Of a stretch of 64,000 nucleotides of DNA, positions 15,301 to 31,000 are shown piece after piece. Where the stretch lies: contig OZ024856.1 in the NCBI GenBank assembly GCA_964017155.1, forward strand, positions 43,224,921-43,288,920. Direction: 5' to 3'. Under the pieces are notes generated by a model. That model was not told the DNA's origin. It worked only from the letters and a program-made list of their open reading frames with translations, and made no database searches. The stretch is from Oasisia sp. SBJ-2009 (Eukaryota; Annelida; Polychaeta; Sabellida; Siboglinidae). Position 1 is the first letter of the stretch, and each line of letters begins with the position of its first letter. The translations under genes and the position numbers were made by a program.

Positions 15301-18300
15301 CAACAGTTTGGTATTTCCACAATATTAACAAGTAACTTCAAGCATGTATTTTATATTTCAGCACGTTCTATCAATATAACTGTTTTATTCTCGCCATATT
15401 GCTATATGTATGGCGCCACAACATGCATTTAAACTGAGGATTTGGTTGAAATGTAATTTTTCACGTAAATATAATTCAGGTTGTAGATGTTATTAGAGAC
15501 TGTTAATAAAAAATACGGACAGTAATTTAGATACTTTCGTTCGGCAACATTCTAAAATGTTTTTTTCTTAACAAAGGAACTCTGCATTTAAAATGTCGTA
15601 ACATAAGTATCTATTCTTCTAGAGAGTGGAAAGAAGGAAGCAGAAGCCAGTGACGAAGGTACTTTAGGGAGGAGGATCTCGTTGGAAAACATCTCGTGTT
15701 ATTACTATAGACTCTTTCGTTATTCAAATTCAATGCTAACTGCATAACACATACCGTGCCTTTGCTATATACATGCAATAGTTTTGTATTTCCTCAATAT
15801 TAACAAGTAATTTCATACATTGTTTTTCTTCAGCACATTGTATCTATATAACTGTTTTATTCTAGCGATAACACTTTATGTATGGCGCGAAAACATGCAG
15901 TTAAATTGAGGATTTATTTTTTAAACAAATTCACGTAATCGTAATGCAGGTACTACATGTTGTAAATGACAGCTAATAAAAAATACGGACTGTAATTTAT
16001 ATATTTCGTTCGATAGCATTCTAAAATGTAATGTCTTACTATCGGAACTTTGCATTTAAACTATCGTAACATAAAGTATTCATTCTTCTAGAGAGTGGAA
16101 AGAAAGAAACAGGAGCCAGCGGCGAAGGAAAGTTAGGCAGAAGGATCACGTTGGAAAACATACTCGTTCTATTATAATAGACCCTTTCCTAATCCAAATT
16201 CAACACACATGCAACAGTTTGGTATTTCCACAATATTAACAAGAAATTTCAAGCATGTATTTTATATTACAGCACGTTCTATCTATATAACTGTTTTATT
16301 CTCGCCATATTGCTTTATGTATGGCGCGACAACATGCATTTAAACTGAGGATTTGGTTGAAATGTAATTGTTCACATAAATATATTTCAGGTTGTAGATG
16401 TTCTTAGAGACTGTTAATAAAAAATACGGACAGTAATGTAGATACTTTCGTTCGGCAACATCCTAAAATGTTTTTTCTTAGCAAAGGAACTCTGCATTTA
16501 AAATGTCGTAACATAAATATCTATTCTTCTAGAGAGTGGAGAGAAGGAAACAGAAGCCAGTGACGAAGGTAAGTTAGGGAGGAGGATCTCGTTGGAAAAC
16601 ATCTCGTGTTATTACTATGGACTCTTTCGTTATTCAAATTCAATGCTAACTGCATAGCACATACCATGCCTTTGCTATATACATGCAATAGTTTTGTATT
16701 TCCTCAATATTAACAACTAATTTCATACATTGTTTTTCTTCAGCACATTGTATCTATATAACTGTTTTATTCTAGCGATAACACTTTATGTATGGCGCGA
16801 AAACATGCAGTTAAGTTGAGGATTTATTTTTTAAGCAAATTCACCTAATCGTAATTCAGGTACTACATGCTGTAAATGACAGCTAATAAAAAATACGGAC
16901 TGTAATTTTTATATTTCGTTCGATAGCAATCTAAAATGTAATGTCTTACTACCGGAACTTTGCATTTAAACTATCGTAACAAAGTATTCATTCTTCTAGA
17001 GAGTGGAAAGAAAGAAACAGGAGCCAGCGGCGAAGGTAAGTTAGGCAGAAGGATCACGTTGGAAAACATACTCGTTTTATTATAATAGACTCTTTCGTAA
17101 TCCAAATTCAACACACATGCAACAGTTTGGTATTTCCACAATATTAACAAGTAACTTCAAGCATGTATTTTATATTTCAGCACGTTCTATCAATATAACT
17201 GTTTTATTCTCGCCATATTGCTATATGTATGGCGCCACAACATGCATTTAAACTGAGGATTTGGTTGAAATGTAATTTTTCACGTAAATATAATTCAGGT
17301 TGTAGATGTTATTAGAGACTGTTAATAAAAAATACGGACAGTAATTTAGATACTTTCGTTCGGCAACATTCTAAAATGTTTTTTTCTTAACAAAGGAACT
17401 CTGCATTTAAAATGTCGTAACATAAGTATCTATTCTTCTAGAGAGTGGAAAGAAGGAAGCAGAAGCCAGTGACGAAGGTACCTTAGGGAGGAGGATCTCG
17501 TTGGAAAACATCTCGTGTTATTACTATAGACTCTTTCGTTATTCAAATTCAATGCTAACTGCATAACACATACCGTGCCTTTGCTATATACATGCAATAG
17601 TTTTGTATTTCCTCAATATTAACAAGTAATTTCATACATTGTTTTTCTTCAGCACATTGTATCTATATAACTGTTTTATTCTAGCGATAACACTTTATGT
17701 ATGGCGCGAAAACATGCAGTTAAATTGAGGATTTATTTTTTAAACAAATTCACGTAATCGTAATGCAGGTACTACATGTTGTAAATGACAGCTAATAAAA
17801 AATACGGACTGTAATTTATATATTTCGTTCGATAGCATTCTAAAATGTAATGTCTTACTATCGGAACTTTGCATTTAAACTATCGTAACATAAAGTATTC
17901 ATTCTTCTAGAGAGTGGAAAGAAAGAAACAGGAGCCAGCGGCGAAGGAAAGTTAGGCAGAAGGATCACGTTGGAAAACATACTCGTTCTATTATAATAGA
18001 CCCTTTCCTAATCCAAATTCAACACACATGCAACAGTTTGGTATTTCCACAATATTAACAAGAAATTTCAAGCATGTATTTTATATTACAGCACGTTCTA
18101 TCTATATAACTGTTTTATTCTCGCCATATTGCTTTATGTATGGCGCGACAACATGCATTTAAACTGAGGATTTGGTTGAAATGTAATTGTTCACATAAAT
18201 ATATTTCAGGTTGTAGATGTTCTTAGAGACTGTTAATAAAAAATACGGACAGTAATGTAGATACTTTCGTTCGGCAACATCCTAAAATGTTTTTTCTTAG

Positions 18301-19094
18301 CAAAGGAACTCTGCATTTAAAATGTCGTAACATAAATATCTATTCTTCTAGAGAGTGGAGAGAAGGAAACAGAAGCCAGTGACGAAGGTAAGTTAGGGAG
18401 GAGGATCTCGTTGGAAAACATCTCGTGTTATTACTATGGACTCTTTCGTTATTCAAATTCAATGCTAACTGCATAGCACATACCATGCCTTTGCTATATA
18501 CATGCAATAGTTTTGTATTTCCTCAATATTAACAACTAATTTCATACATTGTTTTTCTTCAGCACATTGTATCTATATAACTGTTTTATTCTAGCGATAA
18601 CACTTTATGTATGGCGCGAAAACATGCAGTTAAGTTGAGGATTTATTTTTTAAGCAAATTCACCTAATCGTAATTCAGGTACTACATGTTGTAAATGACA
18701 GCTAATAAAAAATACGGACTGTAATTTTTATATTTCGTTCGATAGCAATCTAAAATGTAATGTCTTACTACCGGAACTTTGCATTTAAACTATCGTAACA
18801 AAGTATTCATTCTTCTAGAGAGTGGAAAGAAAGAAACAGGAGCCAGCGGCGAAGGTAAGTTAGGCAGAAGGATCACGTTGGAAAACATACTTGTTTTATT
18901 ATAATAGACTCTTTCGTAATCCAAATTCAACACACATGCAACAGTTTGGTATTTCCACAATATTAACAAATAATTTCAAGCATGTATTTTATATTTCAGT
19001 ACGTTCTATCTATATAACTGTTTTATTCTCGCCATATTGCTTTATGTATGGCGCGACAACATGCATTTAAACTGAGGATTTGGTTGAAATGTAA
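6362..19094 (+). repeat. Higher-order repeat, about 1.82-kb tetramer A1-B-A2-B, seven units
   Basis: Units starting with TTTTTCACGTAAATATAATT recur near 6,362, 8,180, 9,999, 11,818, 13,637, 15,456 and 17,275. Each unit contains A1 (donor GTACTT or GTACCT), a B with the dead GA donor, A2 (donor GTAAGT, with GCATAGCACATACCATGCC downstream), and a B with a 2-bp loss (GTAACAAAG for GTAACATAAAG). Private markers show a fourfold larger period: CGTAATGCAGG in units 2, 3, 6 and 7; GTACCTTAG in units 3 and 7 (10,203 and 17,480); GATTGTTAAT plus AACACCTCG in units 1, 4 and 5. Units 1-3 therefore match units 5-7 at about 7.28 kb. Confidence 0.85.
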
Positions 19095-22000
19095 TTTTTC
19101 ACGTAAATATAATTCAGGTTGTAGATGTTATTAGAGACTGTTAATAAAAAATACGGACAGTAATTTAGATACTTTCGTTCGGCAACATTCTAAAATGTTT
19201 TTTCTTAGCAAAGGAACTCTGCATTTAAAATGTCGTAACATAAATATCTATTCTTCTAGAGAGTGGAGAGAAGGAAACAGAAGCCAGTGACGAAGGTAAG
19301 TTAGGGAGGAGGATCTCGTTGGAAAACATCTCGTGTTATTACTATATACTCTTTCGTTATTCAAATTCAATGCTAACTGCATAACACATACCGTGCCTTT
19401 GCTATATACATGCAATAGTTTTGTATTTCCTCAATATTAACAAGTAATTTCATACATTGTTTTTCTTCAGCACATTGTATCTATATAACTGTTTTATTCT
19501 AGCGATAACACTTTATGTATGGCGCGAAAACATTCAGTTAAATTGAGGATTTATTTTTTAAACAAATTCACGTAATCGTAATTCAGGTACTACATGTTGT
19601 AAATGAGAGGTAATAAAAAATACGGACTGTAATTTATATATCTCGTTCGATAGCATTCTAAAATATGATGTCTTACTATCGGAACTTTGCATTTAAAATA
19701 TCGTAACATAAAGTATTCATTCTTCTAGAGAGTGGAAAGAAAGAAACAGGAGCCAGCGGCGAAGGTAAGTTAGGCAGAAGGATCACGTTGGAAAACATAC
19801 TCGTTTTATTATAATAGACTCTTTCGTAATCCAAATTCAACACACATGCAACAGTTTGGTATTTCCACAATATTAACAAGTAATTTCAAGCATGTATTTT
19901 ATATTTCAGCACGTTCTATCTATATAACTGTTTTACTCTCGCCATATTGCTTTATGTATGGCGCCACAACATGCATTTAAACTGAGGATTTGGTTGAAAT
20001 GTAATTTTTCACGTAAATATAATTCAGGTTGTAGATGTTATTAGAGACTGTTAATAAAAAATACGGACAGTAATTTAGATACTTTCGTTCGGCAACATTC
20101 TAAAATGTTTTTTTCTTAACAAAGGAACTCTGCATTTAAAATGTCGTAACATAAGTATCTATTCTTCTAGAGAGTGGAAAGAAGGAAGCAGAAGCCAGTG
20201 ACGAAGGTACTTTAGGGAGGAGGATCTCGTTGGAAAACATCTCGTGTTATTACTATAGACTCTTTCGTTATTCAAATTCAATGCTAACTGCATAACACAT
20301 ACCGTGCCTTTGCTATATACATGCAATAGTTTTGTATTTCCTCAATATTAACAAGTAATTTCATACATTGTTTTTCTTCAGCACATTGTATCTACATAAC
20401 TGTTTTATTCTAGCGATAACACTTTATGTATGGCGCGAAAACATGCAGTTAAATTGAGGATTTATTTTTTAAACAAATTCACGTAATCGTAATTCAGGTA
20501 CTACATGTTGTAAATGACAGCTAATAAAAAATACGGACTGTAATTTATATATTTCGTTCGATAGCATTCTAAAATGTAATGTCTTACTATCGGAACTTTG
20601 CATTTAAACTATCGTAACATAAAGTATTCATTCTTCTAGAGAGTGGAAAGAAAGAAACAGGAGCCAGCGGCGAAGGTAAGTTAGGCAGAAGGATCTCGTT
20701 GGAAAACATACTCGTTCTATTATAATAGACTCTTTCGTAATCCAAATTCAACACACATGCAACAGTTTGGTATTTCCACAATATTAACAAGTAATTTCAA
20801 GCATGTATTTTATATTTCAGCACGTTCTATCTATATAACTGTTTTATTCTCGCCATATTGCTTTATGTATGGCGCGACAACATGCATTTAAACTGAGGAT
20901 TTGGTTGAAATGTAATTTTTCACGTAAATATAATTCAGGTTGTAGATGTTATTAGAGACTGTTAATAAAAAATACGGACAGTAATTTAGATACTTTCGTT
21001 CGGCAACATTCTAAAATGTTTTTTTCTTAACAAAGGAACTCTGCATTTAAAATGTCGTAACATAAGTATCTATTCTTCTAGAGAGTGGAAAGAAGGAAGC
21101 AGAAGCCAGTGACGAAGGTACTTTAGGGAGGAGGATCTCGTTGGAAAACATCTCGTGTTATTACTATAGACTCTTTCGTTATTCAAATTCAATGCTAACT
21201 GCATAACACATACCGTGCCTTTGCTATATACATGCAATAGTTTTGTATTTCCTCAATATTAACAAGTAATTTCATACATTGTTTTTCTTCAGCACATTGT
21301 ATCTACATAACTGTTTTATTCTAGCGATAACACTTTATGTATGGCGCGAAAACATGCAGTTAAATTGAGGATTTATTTTTTAAACAAATTCACGTAATCG
21401 TAATTCAGGTACTACATGTTGTAAATGACAGCTAATAAAAAATACGGACTGTAATTTATATATTTCGTTCGATAGCATTCTAAAATGTAACGTCTTACTA
21501 TCGGAACTTTGCATTTAAACTATCGTAACATAAAGTATTCATTCTTCTAGAGAGTGGAAAGAAAGAAACAGGAGCCAGCGGCGAAGGTAAGTTAGGCAGA
21601 AGGATCACGTTGGAAAACATACTCGTTCTATTATAATAGACTCTTTCGTAATCCAAATTCAACACACATGCAACAGTTTGGTATTTCCACAATATTAACA
21701 AGTAATTTCAAGCATATATTTTATATTTCAGCACGTTCTATCTATATAACTGTTTTATTCTCGCCATATTGCTTTATGTATGGCGCGACAACATGCATTT
21801 AAACTGAGGATTTGGTTGAAATGTAATTGTTCACATAAATATAATTCAGGTTGTAGATGTTCTTAGAGACTGTTAAAAAAAATACGGACAGTAATTTAGA
21901 TACTTTCGTTCGGCAACATTCTAAAATGTTTTTTCTTAGCAAAGGAACTCTGCATTTAAAATGTCGTAACATAAATATCTATTCTTCTAGAGAGTGGAGA

Positions 22001-25000
22001 GAAGGAAACAGAAGCCAGTGACGAAGGTAAGTTAGGGAGGAGGATCTCGTTGGAAAACATCTCGTGTTATTACTATAGACTCTTTCGTTATTCAAATTCA
22101 ATGCTAACTGCTTAACACGTATCGTGCCTTTGCTATATACATGCAATAGTTTTGTACTTCCTCAATATTAACAAGTAATTTGATACATTTTTTTTTCAGC
22201 ACATTGTATCTATATAACTGTTTTATTCTAGCGATAACACTTTATGTATGGCGCGAAAACATGCAGTTAAATTGAGGATTTATTTTTTAAACAAATTCAC
22301 GTAATCGTAATTCAGGTACTACATGTTGTAAATGACAGCTAATAAAAAATACGGACTGTAATTTATATATTTCGTTCGATAGCATTCTAAAATGTAATGT
22401 CTTACTATCGGAACTTTGCATTTAAACTATCGTAACATAAAGTATTCATTCTTCTAGAGAGTGGAAAGAAAGAAACAGGAGCCAGCGGCGAAGGTAAGTT
22501 AGGCAGAAGGATCACGTTGGAAAACATACTCGTTCTATTATAATAGACTCTTTCCTAATCCAAATTCAACACACATGCAACAGTTTGGTATTTCCACAAT
22601 ATTAACAAGTAATTTCAAGCATGTATTTTATATTACAGCACGTTCTATCTATATAACTGTTTTTTTCTCGCCATATTGCTTTATGTATGGCGCGACAACA
22701 TGCATTTAAACTGAGGATTTGGTTGAAATGTAATTGTTCACATAAATATATTTCAGGTTGTAGATGTTCTTAGAGACTGTTAATAAAAAATACGGACAGT
22801 AATTTAGATACTTTCGTTCGGCAACATTCTAAAATGTTTTTTCTTAGCAAAGGAACTCTGCATTTAAAATGTCGTAACATAAATATCTATTCTTCTAGAG
22901 AGTGGAGAGAAGGAAACAGAAGCCAGTGACGAAGGTAAGTTAGGGAGGAGGATCTCGTTGGAAAACATCTCGTGTTATTACTATATACTCTTTCGTTATT
23001 CAAATTCAATGCTAACTGCTTAACACGTATCGTGCCTTTGCTATATACATGCAATAGTTTTGTACTTCCTCAATATTAACAAGTAATTTCATACATTGTT
23101 TTTCTTCAGCACATTGTATCTATATAACTGTTTTATTCTAGCGATAACACTTTATGTATGGCGCGAAAACATGCAGTTAAATTGAGGATTTATTTTTTAA
23201 ACAAATTCACGTAATCGTAATTCAGGTACTACATGATGTAAATGACAGCTAATCAAAAATACGGACTGTAATTTATATATTTCGTTCGATAGCATTCTAA
23301 AATGTAATGTCTTACTATCGGAACTTTGCATTTAAACTATCGTAACATAAAGTATTCATTCTTCTAGAGAGTGGAAAGAAAGAAACAGGAGCCAGCGGCG
23401 AAGGTAAGTTAGGCAGAAGGATCACGTTGGAAAACATACTCGTTTTATTATAATAGACTCTTTCGTATTCCAAATTCAACACACATGCAACAGTTTGGTA
23501 TTTCCACAATATTAACAAGTAATTTCAAGCATGTATTTTATATTTCAGCACGTTCAATCTATATAACTGTTTTATTCTCGCCATATTGCTTCATGTATGG
23601 CGCGACAACATGCATTTAAACTGAGGATTTGGTTGAAATGTAATTTTTCACGTAAATATAATTCAGGTTGTAGATGTTATTAGAGACTGTTAATAAAAAA
23701 TACGGACAGTAATTTAGATACTTTCGTTCGGCAACATTCTAAAATGTTTTTTCTTAACAAAGGAACTCTGCATTTAAAATGTCGTAACATAAGTATCTAT
23801 TCTTCTAGAGAGTGGAAAGAAGGAAGCAGAAGCGAGTGACGAAGGTAAGTTAGGGAGGAGGATCTCGTTGGAAAACATCTCGTGTTATTACTATAGACTT
23901 TTTCGTTATTCAAATTCAATGCTAACTGCATAGCACATACCACGCCTTTGCTATATACATGCAATAGTTTTGTATTTCCTCAATATTAACAAGTAATTTC
24001 ATACCTTGTTTTTCTTCAGCACATTGTATCTATATAACTGTTTTATTCTAGCGATAACACTTTATGGATGGCGCGAAAACATGCAGTTAAATTGAGGATT
24101 TATTTTTTAAACAAATTCACGTAATCGTAATTCAGGTACTACATGTTGTAAATGACAGCTAATAAAAAATACGGACTGTAATTTATATATTTCGTTCGAT
24201 AGCATTATAAAATGTGATGTCTTACTATGGGAATCTTGCATTTAAAATATCGTAACATAAAGTATTCATTCTTCTAGAGAGTGGAAAGAAAGAAACAGGA
24301 GCCAGCGGCGAAGGTAAGTTAGGCAGAAGGATCACGTTGGAAAACATACTCGTTTTATTATAATAGACTCTTTCGTAATCCAAATTCAACACACATGCAA
24401 CAGTTTGGTATTTCCACAATATTAACAAGTAATTTCAAGCATGTATTTTATATTTCAGCACGTTCAATCTATATAACTGTTTTATTCTCGCCAAATTGCT
24501 TCATGTATGGCGCGACAACATGCATTTAAACTGAGGATTTGGTTGAAATGTAATTTTTCACGTAAATATAATTCAGGTTGTAGATGTTATTAGAGACTGT
24601 TAATAAAAAATACGGACAGTAATTTAGATACTTTCGTTCGGCAACATTCTAAAATGTTTTTTCTTAGCAAAGGAACTCTGCATTTAAAATGTCGTAACAT
24701 AAATATCTATTCTTCTAGAGAGTGGAGAGAAGGAAACAGAAGCCAGTGACGAAGGTAAGTTAGGGAGGAGGATCTCGTTGGAAAACATCTCGTGTTATTA
24801 CTATAGACTCTTTCGTTATTCAAATTCAATGCTAACTGCTTAACACGTACCGTGCCTTTGCTATATACATGCAATAGTTTTGTACTTCCTCAATATTAAC
24901 AAGTAATTTCATACATTTTTTTCTTCAGCACGTTGTATCTATATAACTGTTTTATTCTAGCGATAACACTTTATGTATGGCGCGAAAACATGCAGTTAAA

Positions 25001-28000
25001 TTGAGGATTTATTTTTTAAACAAATTCACGTAATCGTAATTCAGGTACTACATGTTGTAAATGACAGCTAATAAAAAATACGGACTGTAATTTATATATT
25101 TCGTTCGATAGCATTCTAAAATGTAATGTCTTACTATCGGAACTTTGCATTGAAACTATAGTAACATAAAGTATTCATTCTTCTAGAGAGTGGAAAGAAA
25201 GAAACAGGAGCCAGCGGCGAAGGTAAGTTAGGCAGAAGGATCACGTTGCAAAACATACTTGTTTTATTATAATAGACTCTTTCGTAATCCAAATTCAACA
25301 CACATGCAACAGTTTGGTATTTCCACAATATTAACAAGTAATTTCAAGCATGTATTTTATATTTCAGCACGTTCAATATATATAACTGTTTTATTCTCGC
25401 CATATTGCTTCATGTATGGCGCGACAACATGCATTTAAACTGAGGATTTGGTTGAAATGTAATTTTTCACGTAAATATAATTCAGGTTGTAGATGTTATT
25501 AGAGACTGTTAATAAAAAATACGGACAGTAATTTAGATAATTTCGTTCGGCAACATTCTAAAATGTGTTTTCTTAACAAAGGAACTCTGCATTTAAAATG
25601 TCGTAACATAAGTATCTATTCTTCTAGAGAGTGGAAAGAAGGAAGCAGAAGCCAGTGACGAAGGTAAATTAGTGAGGACGATCTCGTTAGAAAACATATC
25701 GTGTTATTACTATAGACTCTTTCGTTATTCAAATTCAATGCTAACTGCATAGCACATACCATGCCTTTGCTATATACATGCAATAGTTTTGTATTTCCTC
25801 AATATTAACAAGTAATTTCATACATTTTTATCTTCAGCACATTGTATCTATATAACTGATTTATTCTAGCGATAACACTTTATGTATGGCGCGAAAACAT
25901 GCAGTTAAATTGAGGATTAATTTTTTTAACAAATTCACGTAATCGTAATTCAGGTACTACATGTTGTAAATGACAGCTAATAAAAAATACGGACTGTAAT
26001 TTATATATTTCGTTCGATAGCATTCTAAAATGTAACGTCTTACTATCGGAACTTTGCATTGAAACTATCGTAACATAAAGTATTCATTCTTCTAGAGAGT
26101 GGAAAGAAAGAAACAGGAGCCAGCGGCGAAGGTAAGTTAGGCAGGAGGATCACGTTGGAAAACATACTTGTTTTATTATAATAGACTCTTTCGTAATCCA
26201 AATTCAACACACATGCAACAGTTTGGTATTTCCACAATATTAACAAGTAATTTCAAGCATGTATTTTATATTTCAGCACGTTCAATCTATATAACTGTTT
26301 TATTCTCGCCATATTGCTTCATGTATGGCGCGACAACATGCATTTAAACTGAGGATTTGGTTGAAATGTAATTTTTCACGTAAATATAATTCAGGTTGTA
26401 GATGTTATTAGAGACTGTTAATAAAAAATACGGACAGTAATTTAGATAATTTCGTTCGGCAACATTCTAAAATGTTTTTTCTTAACAAAGGAACTCTGCA
26501 TTTAAAATGTCGTAACAAAAGTATCTATTCTTCTAGAGAGTGGAAAGAAGGAAGCAGAAGCCAGTGACGAAGGTAAGTTAGCGAGGAGAATCTCGTTGGA
26601 AAACATCTCGTGTTATTACTATAGACTCTTTCGTTATTCAAATTCAATGCTAACTGCATAGCACATACCATGCCTTTGCTATATACATGCACTAGTTTTG
26701 TACTTCCTCAATATTAACATGTAATTTCATACATTTTTTTGTTCAGCACGTTGTATCTATATAACTGTTTTATTCTAGCGATAACACTTTATGCATGGCG
26801 CGAAAACATGCAGTTAAATTGAGGATTTATTTTTTAAACAAATTCACGTAATCGTAATCCAGGTACTACATGTTGTAAATGACAGCTAATAAAAAATACG
26901 GACTGTAATTTATATATTTCGTTCGATAGCATTCTAAAATGTAATGTCTTACTATCGGAACTTTGCATTGAAACTATCGTAAAATAAAGTATTCATTCTT
27001 CTAGAGAGTGGAAAGAAAGAAACAGGAGCCAGCGGCGAAGGTAAGTTAGGCAGAAGGATCACGTTGGAAAACATACTTGTTTTATTATAATAGACTCTTT
27101 CGTAATCCAAATTCAACACACATGCAACAGTTTGGTATTTCCACAATATTAACAAGTAATTTCAAGCATGTATTTTATATTTCAGCACGTTCAATCTATA
27201 TAACTGTTTTATTCTCGCCATATTGCTTCATGTATGGCGCGACAACATGCATTTAAACTGAGGATTTGGTTGAAATGTAATTTTTCACGTAAATATAATT
27301 CAGGTTGTAGATGTTATTAGAGACTGTTAATAAAAAATACGGAGAGTAATTTAGATAATTTCATTCGGCAACATTCTAAAATGTTTTTTCTTAACAAAGG
27401 AACTCTGCATTTAAAATGTCGTAACATAAGTATCTATTCTTCTAGAGAGTGGAAAGAAGGAAGCAGAAGCGAGTGACGAAGGTAGGTTAGGGAGGAGGAT
27501 CTCGTTGGAAAACATCTCGTGTTATTACTATAGACTTTTTCGTTATTCAAATTCAATGCTAACTGCATAGCACATACCACGCCTTTGCTATATACATGCA
27601 ATAGTTTTGTATTTCCTCAATATTAACAAGTAATTTTATACATTGTTTTTCTTCAGCACATTGTATCTATATAACTGTTTTATTCTAGCGATAACACTTT
27701 ATGTATGGCGCGAAAACATGCAGTTAAATTGAGGATTTATTTTTTAAACAAATTCACGTAATCGTAATTCAGGTACTACATGTTGTAAATGACAGCTAAT
27801 AAAAAATACGGACTGTAATTTATATATTTCGTTCGATAGCATTCTAAAATGTAATGTCTTACTATCGGAACTTTGCATTGAAACTATAGTAACATAAAGT
27901 ATTCATTCTTCTAGAGAGTGGAAAGAAAGAAACAGGAGCCAGCGGCGAAGGTAAGTTAGGCAGAAGGATCACGTTGCAAAACATACTTGTTTTATTATAA

Positions 28001-31000
28001 TAGACTCTTTCGTAATCCAAATTCAACACACATGCAACAGTTTGGTATTTCCACAATATTAACAAGTAATTTCAAGCATGTATTTTATATTTCAGCACGT
28101 TCAATCTATATAACTGTTTTATTCTCGCCATATTGCTTCATGTATGGCGCGACAACATGCATTTAAACTGAGGATTTGGTTGAAATGTAATTTTTCACGT
28201 AAATATAATTCAGGTTGTAGATGTTATTAGAGACTGTTAATAAAAAATACGGACAGTAATTTAGATAATTTCGTTCGGCAACATTCTAAAATGTTTTTTT
28301 CTTAACAAAGGAACTCTGCATTTAAAATGTCGTAACATAAGTATCTATTCTTCTAGAGAGTGGAAAGAAGGAAGCAGAAGCCAGTGACGAAGGTAATTTA
28401 GGGAGGAGGATCTCGTTGGAAAACATCTCGTGTTATTACTATAGACTCTTTCGTTATTCAAATTCAATGCTAACTGCATAACACATACCGTGCCTTTGCT
28501 ATATACATGCAATAGTTTTGTATTTCCTCAATATTAACAAGTAATTTCATACATTGTTTTTCTTCAGCACATTGTATCTATATAACTGTTTTATTCTAGC
28601 GATAACACTTTATGTATGGCGCGAAAACATGCAGTTAAATTGAGGATTTATTTTTTAAACAAATTCACGTAATCGTAATTCAGGTACTACATGTTGTAAA
28701 TGACAGCTAATAAAAAATACGGACTGTAATTTATATATCTCGTTCGATAGCATTCTAAAATATGATGTCTTACTATCGGAACTTTGCATTTAAAATAGCG
28801 TAACATAAAGTATTCATTCTTCTAGAGAGTGGAAAGAAAGAAACAGGAGCCAGCGGCGAAGGAAAGTTAGGCAGAAGGATCACGTTAGAAAACATACTTG
28901 TTTTATTATAATAGACACTTTCGTAATCCAAATTCAACACACATGCAACAGTTTGGTATTTCCACAATATTAACAAGTAATTTCAAGCATGTATTTTATA
29001 TTTCAGCACGTTCTATCTATATAACTGTTTTATTCTCGCCATATTGCTTTATGTATGGCGCGACAACATGCATTTAAACTGAGGATTTGGTTGAAATGTA
29101 ATTTTTCACGTAAATATAATTCAGGTTGTAGATGTTATTAGAGACTGTTAATAAAAAATACGGACAGTAATTTAGATAATTTCGTTCGGCAACATTCTAA
29201 AATGTTTTTTTCTTAACAAAGGAACTCTGCATTTAAAATGTCGTAACATAAGTATCTATTCTTCTAGAGAGTGGAAAGAAGGAAGCAGAAGCCAGTGACG
29301 AAGGTAATTTAGGGAGGAGGATCTCGTTGGAAAACATCTCGTGTTATTACAATAGACTCTTTCGTTATTCAAATTCAATGCTAACTGCATAACACATACC
29401 GTGCCTTTGCTATATACATGCAATAGTTTTGTATTTCCTCAATATTAACAAGTAATGTCATACATTGTTTTTCTTCAGCACATTGTATCTATATAACTGT
29501 TTTATTCTAGCGATAACACTTTATGTATGGCGCGAAAGCATGCAGTTAAATTGAGGATTCATTTTTTAAACAAATTCACGTAATCGTAATTCAGGTACTA
29601 CATGTTGTAAATGACAGCTAATAAAAAATACGGACTGTAATTTATATATTTCGTTCGATAGCATTCTAAAATGTAATGTCTTACTATCGGAACTTTGCAT
29701 TGAAACTATCGTAACATAAAGTATTCATTCTTCTAGAGAGTGGAAAGAAAGAAACAGGAGCCAGCGGCGAAGGTAAGTTAGGCAGAAGGATCACGTTGGA
29801 AAACATACTTGTTTTATTATAATAGACTCTTTCGTAATCCAAATTCAACACACATGCAACAGTTTGGTATTTCCACAATATTAACAAGTAATTTCAAGCA
29901 TGTATTTTATATTTCAGCACGTTCAATCTATATAACTGTTTTATTCTCGCCATATTGCTTTATGTATGGCGCGACAACATGCATTTAAACTGAGGATTTG
30001 GTTGAAATGTAATTTTTCACGTAAATATAATTCAGGTTGTAGATGTTATTAGAGACTGTTAATAAAAAATACGGACAGTAATTTAGATAATTTCGTTCGG
30101 CAACATTCTAAAATGTTTTTTTCTTAACAAAGGAACTCTGCATTTAAAATGTCGTAACATAAGTATCTATTCTTCTAGAGAGTGGAAAGAAGGAAGCAGA
30201 AGCCAGTGACGAAGGTAAATTAGTGAGGAGGATCTCGTTGGAAAACATCTCGTGTTATTACTATAGACTCTTTCGTTATTCAAATTCAATGCTAACTGCA
30301 TAGCACATACCATGCCTTTGCTATATACATGCAATAGTTTTGTATTTCCTCAATATTAACAAGTAATTTCATTCATTTTTATCTTCAGCACATTGTATCT
30401 ATATAACTGATTTATTCTAGCGATAACACTTTATGTATGGCGCGAAAACATGCAGTTAAATTGAGGATTAATTTTTTAAACAAATTCACGTAATCGTAAT
30501 TCAGGTACTACATGTTGTAAATGACAGCTAATAAAAAATACGGACTGTAATTTATATATTTCGTTCGATAGCATTCTAAAATGTAACGTCTTACTATCGG
30601 AACTTTGCATTGAAACTATCGTAACATAAAGTATTCATTCTTCTAGAGAGTGGAAAGAAAGAAACAGGAGCCAGCGGCGAAGGTAAGTTAGGCAGGAGGA
30701 TCACGTTGGAAAACATACTTGTTTTATTATAATAGACTCTTTCGTAATCCAAATTCAACACACATGCAACAGTTTGGTATTTCCACAATATTAACAAGTA
30801 ATTTCAAGCATGTATTTTATATTTCAGCACGTTCAATCTATATAACTGTTTTATTCTCGCCATATTGCTTCATGTATGGCGCGACAACATGCATTTAAAC
30901 TGAGGATTTGGTTGAAATGTAATTTTTCACGTAAATATAATTCAGGTTGTGGATGTTATTAGAGACTGTTAATAAAAAATACGGACAGTAATTTAGATAA

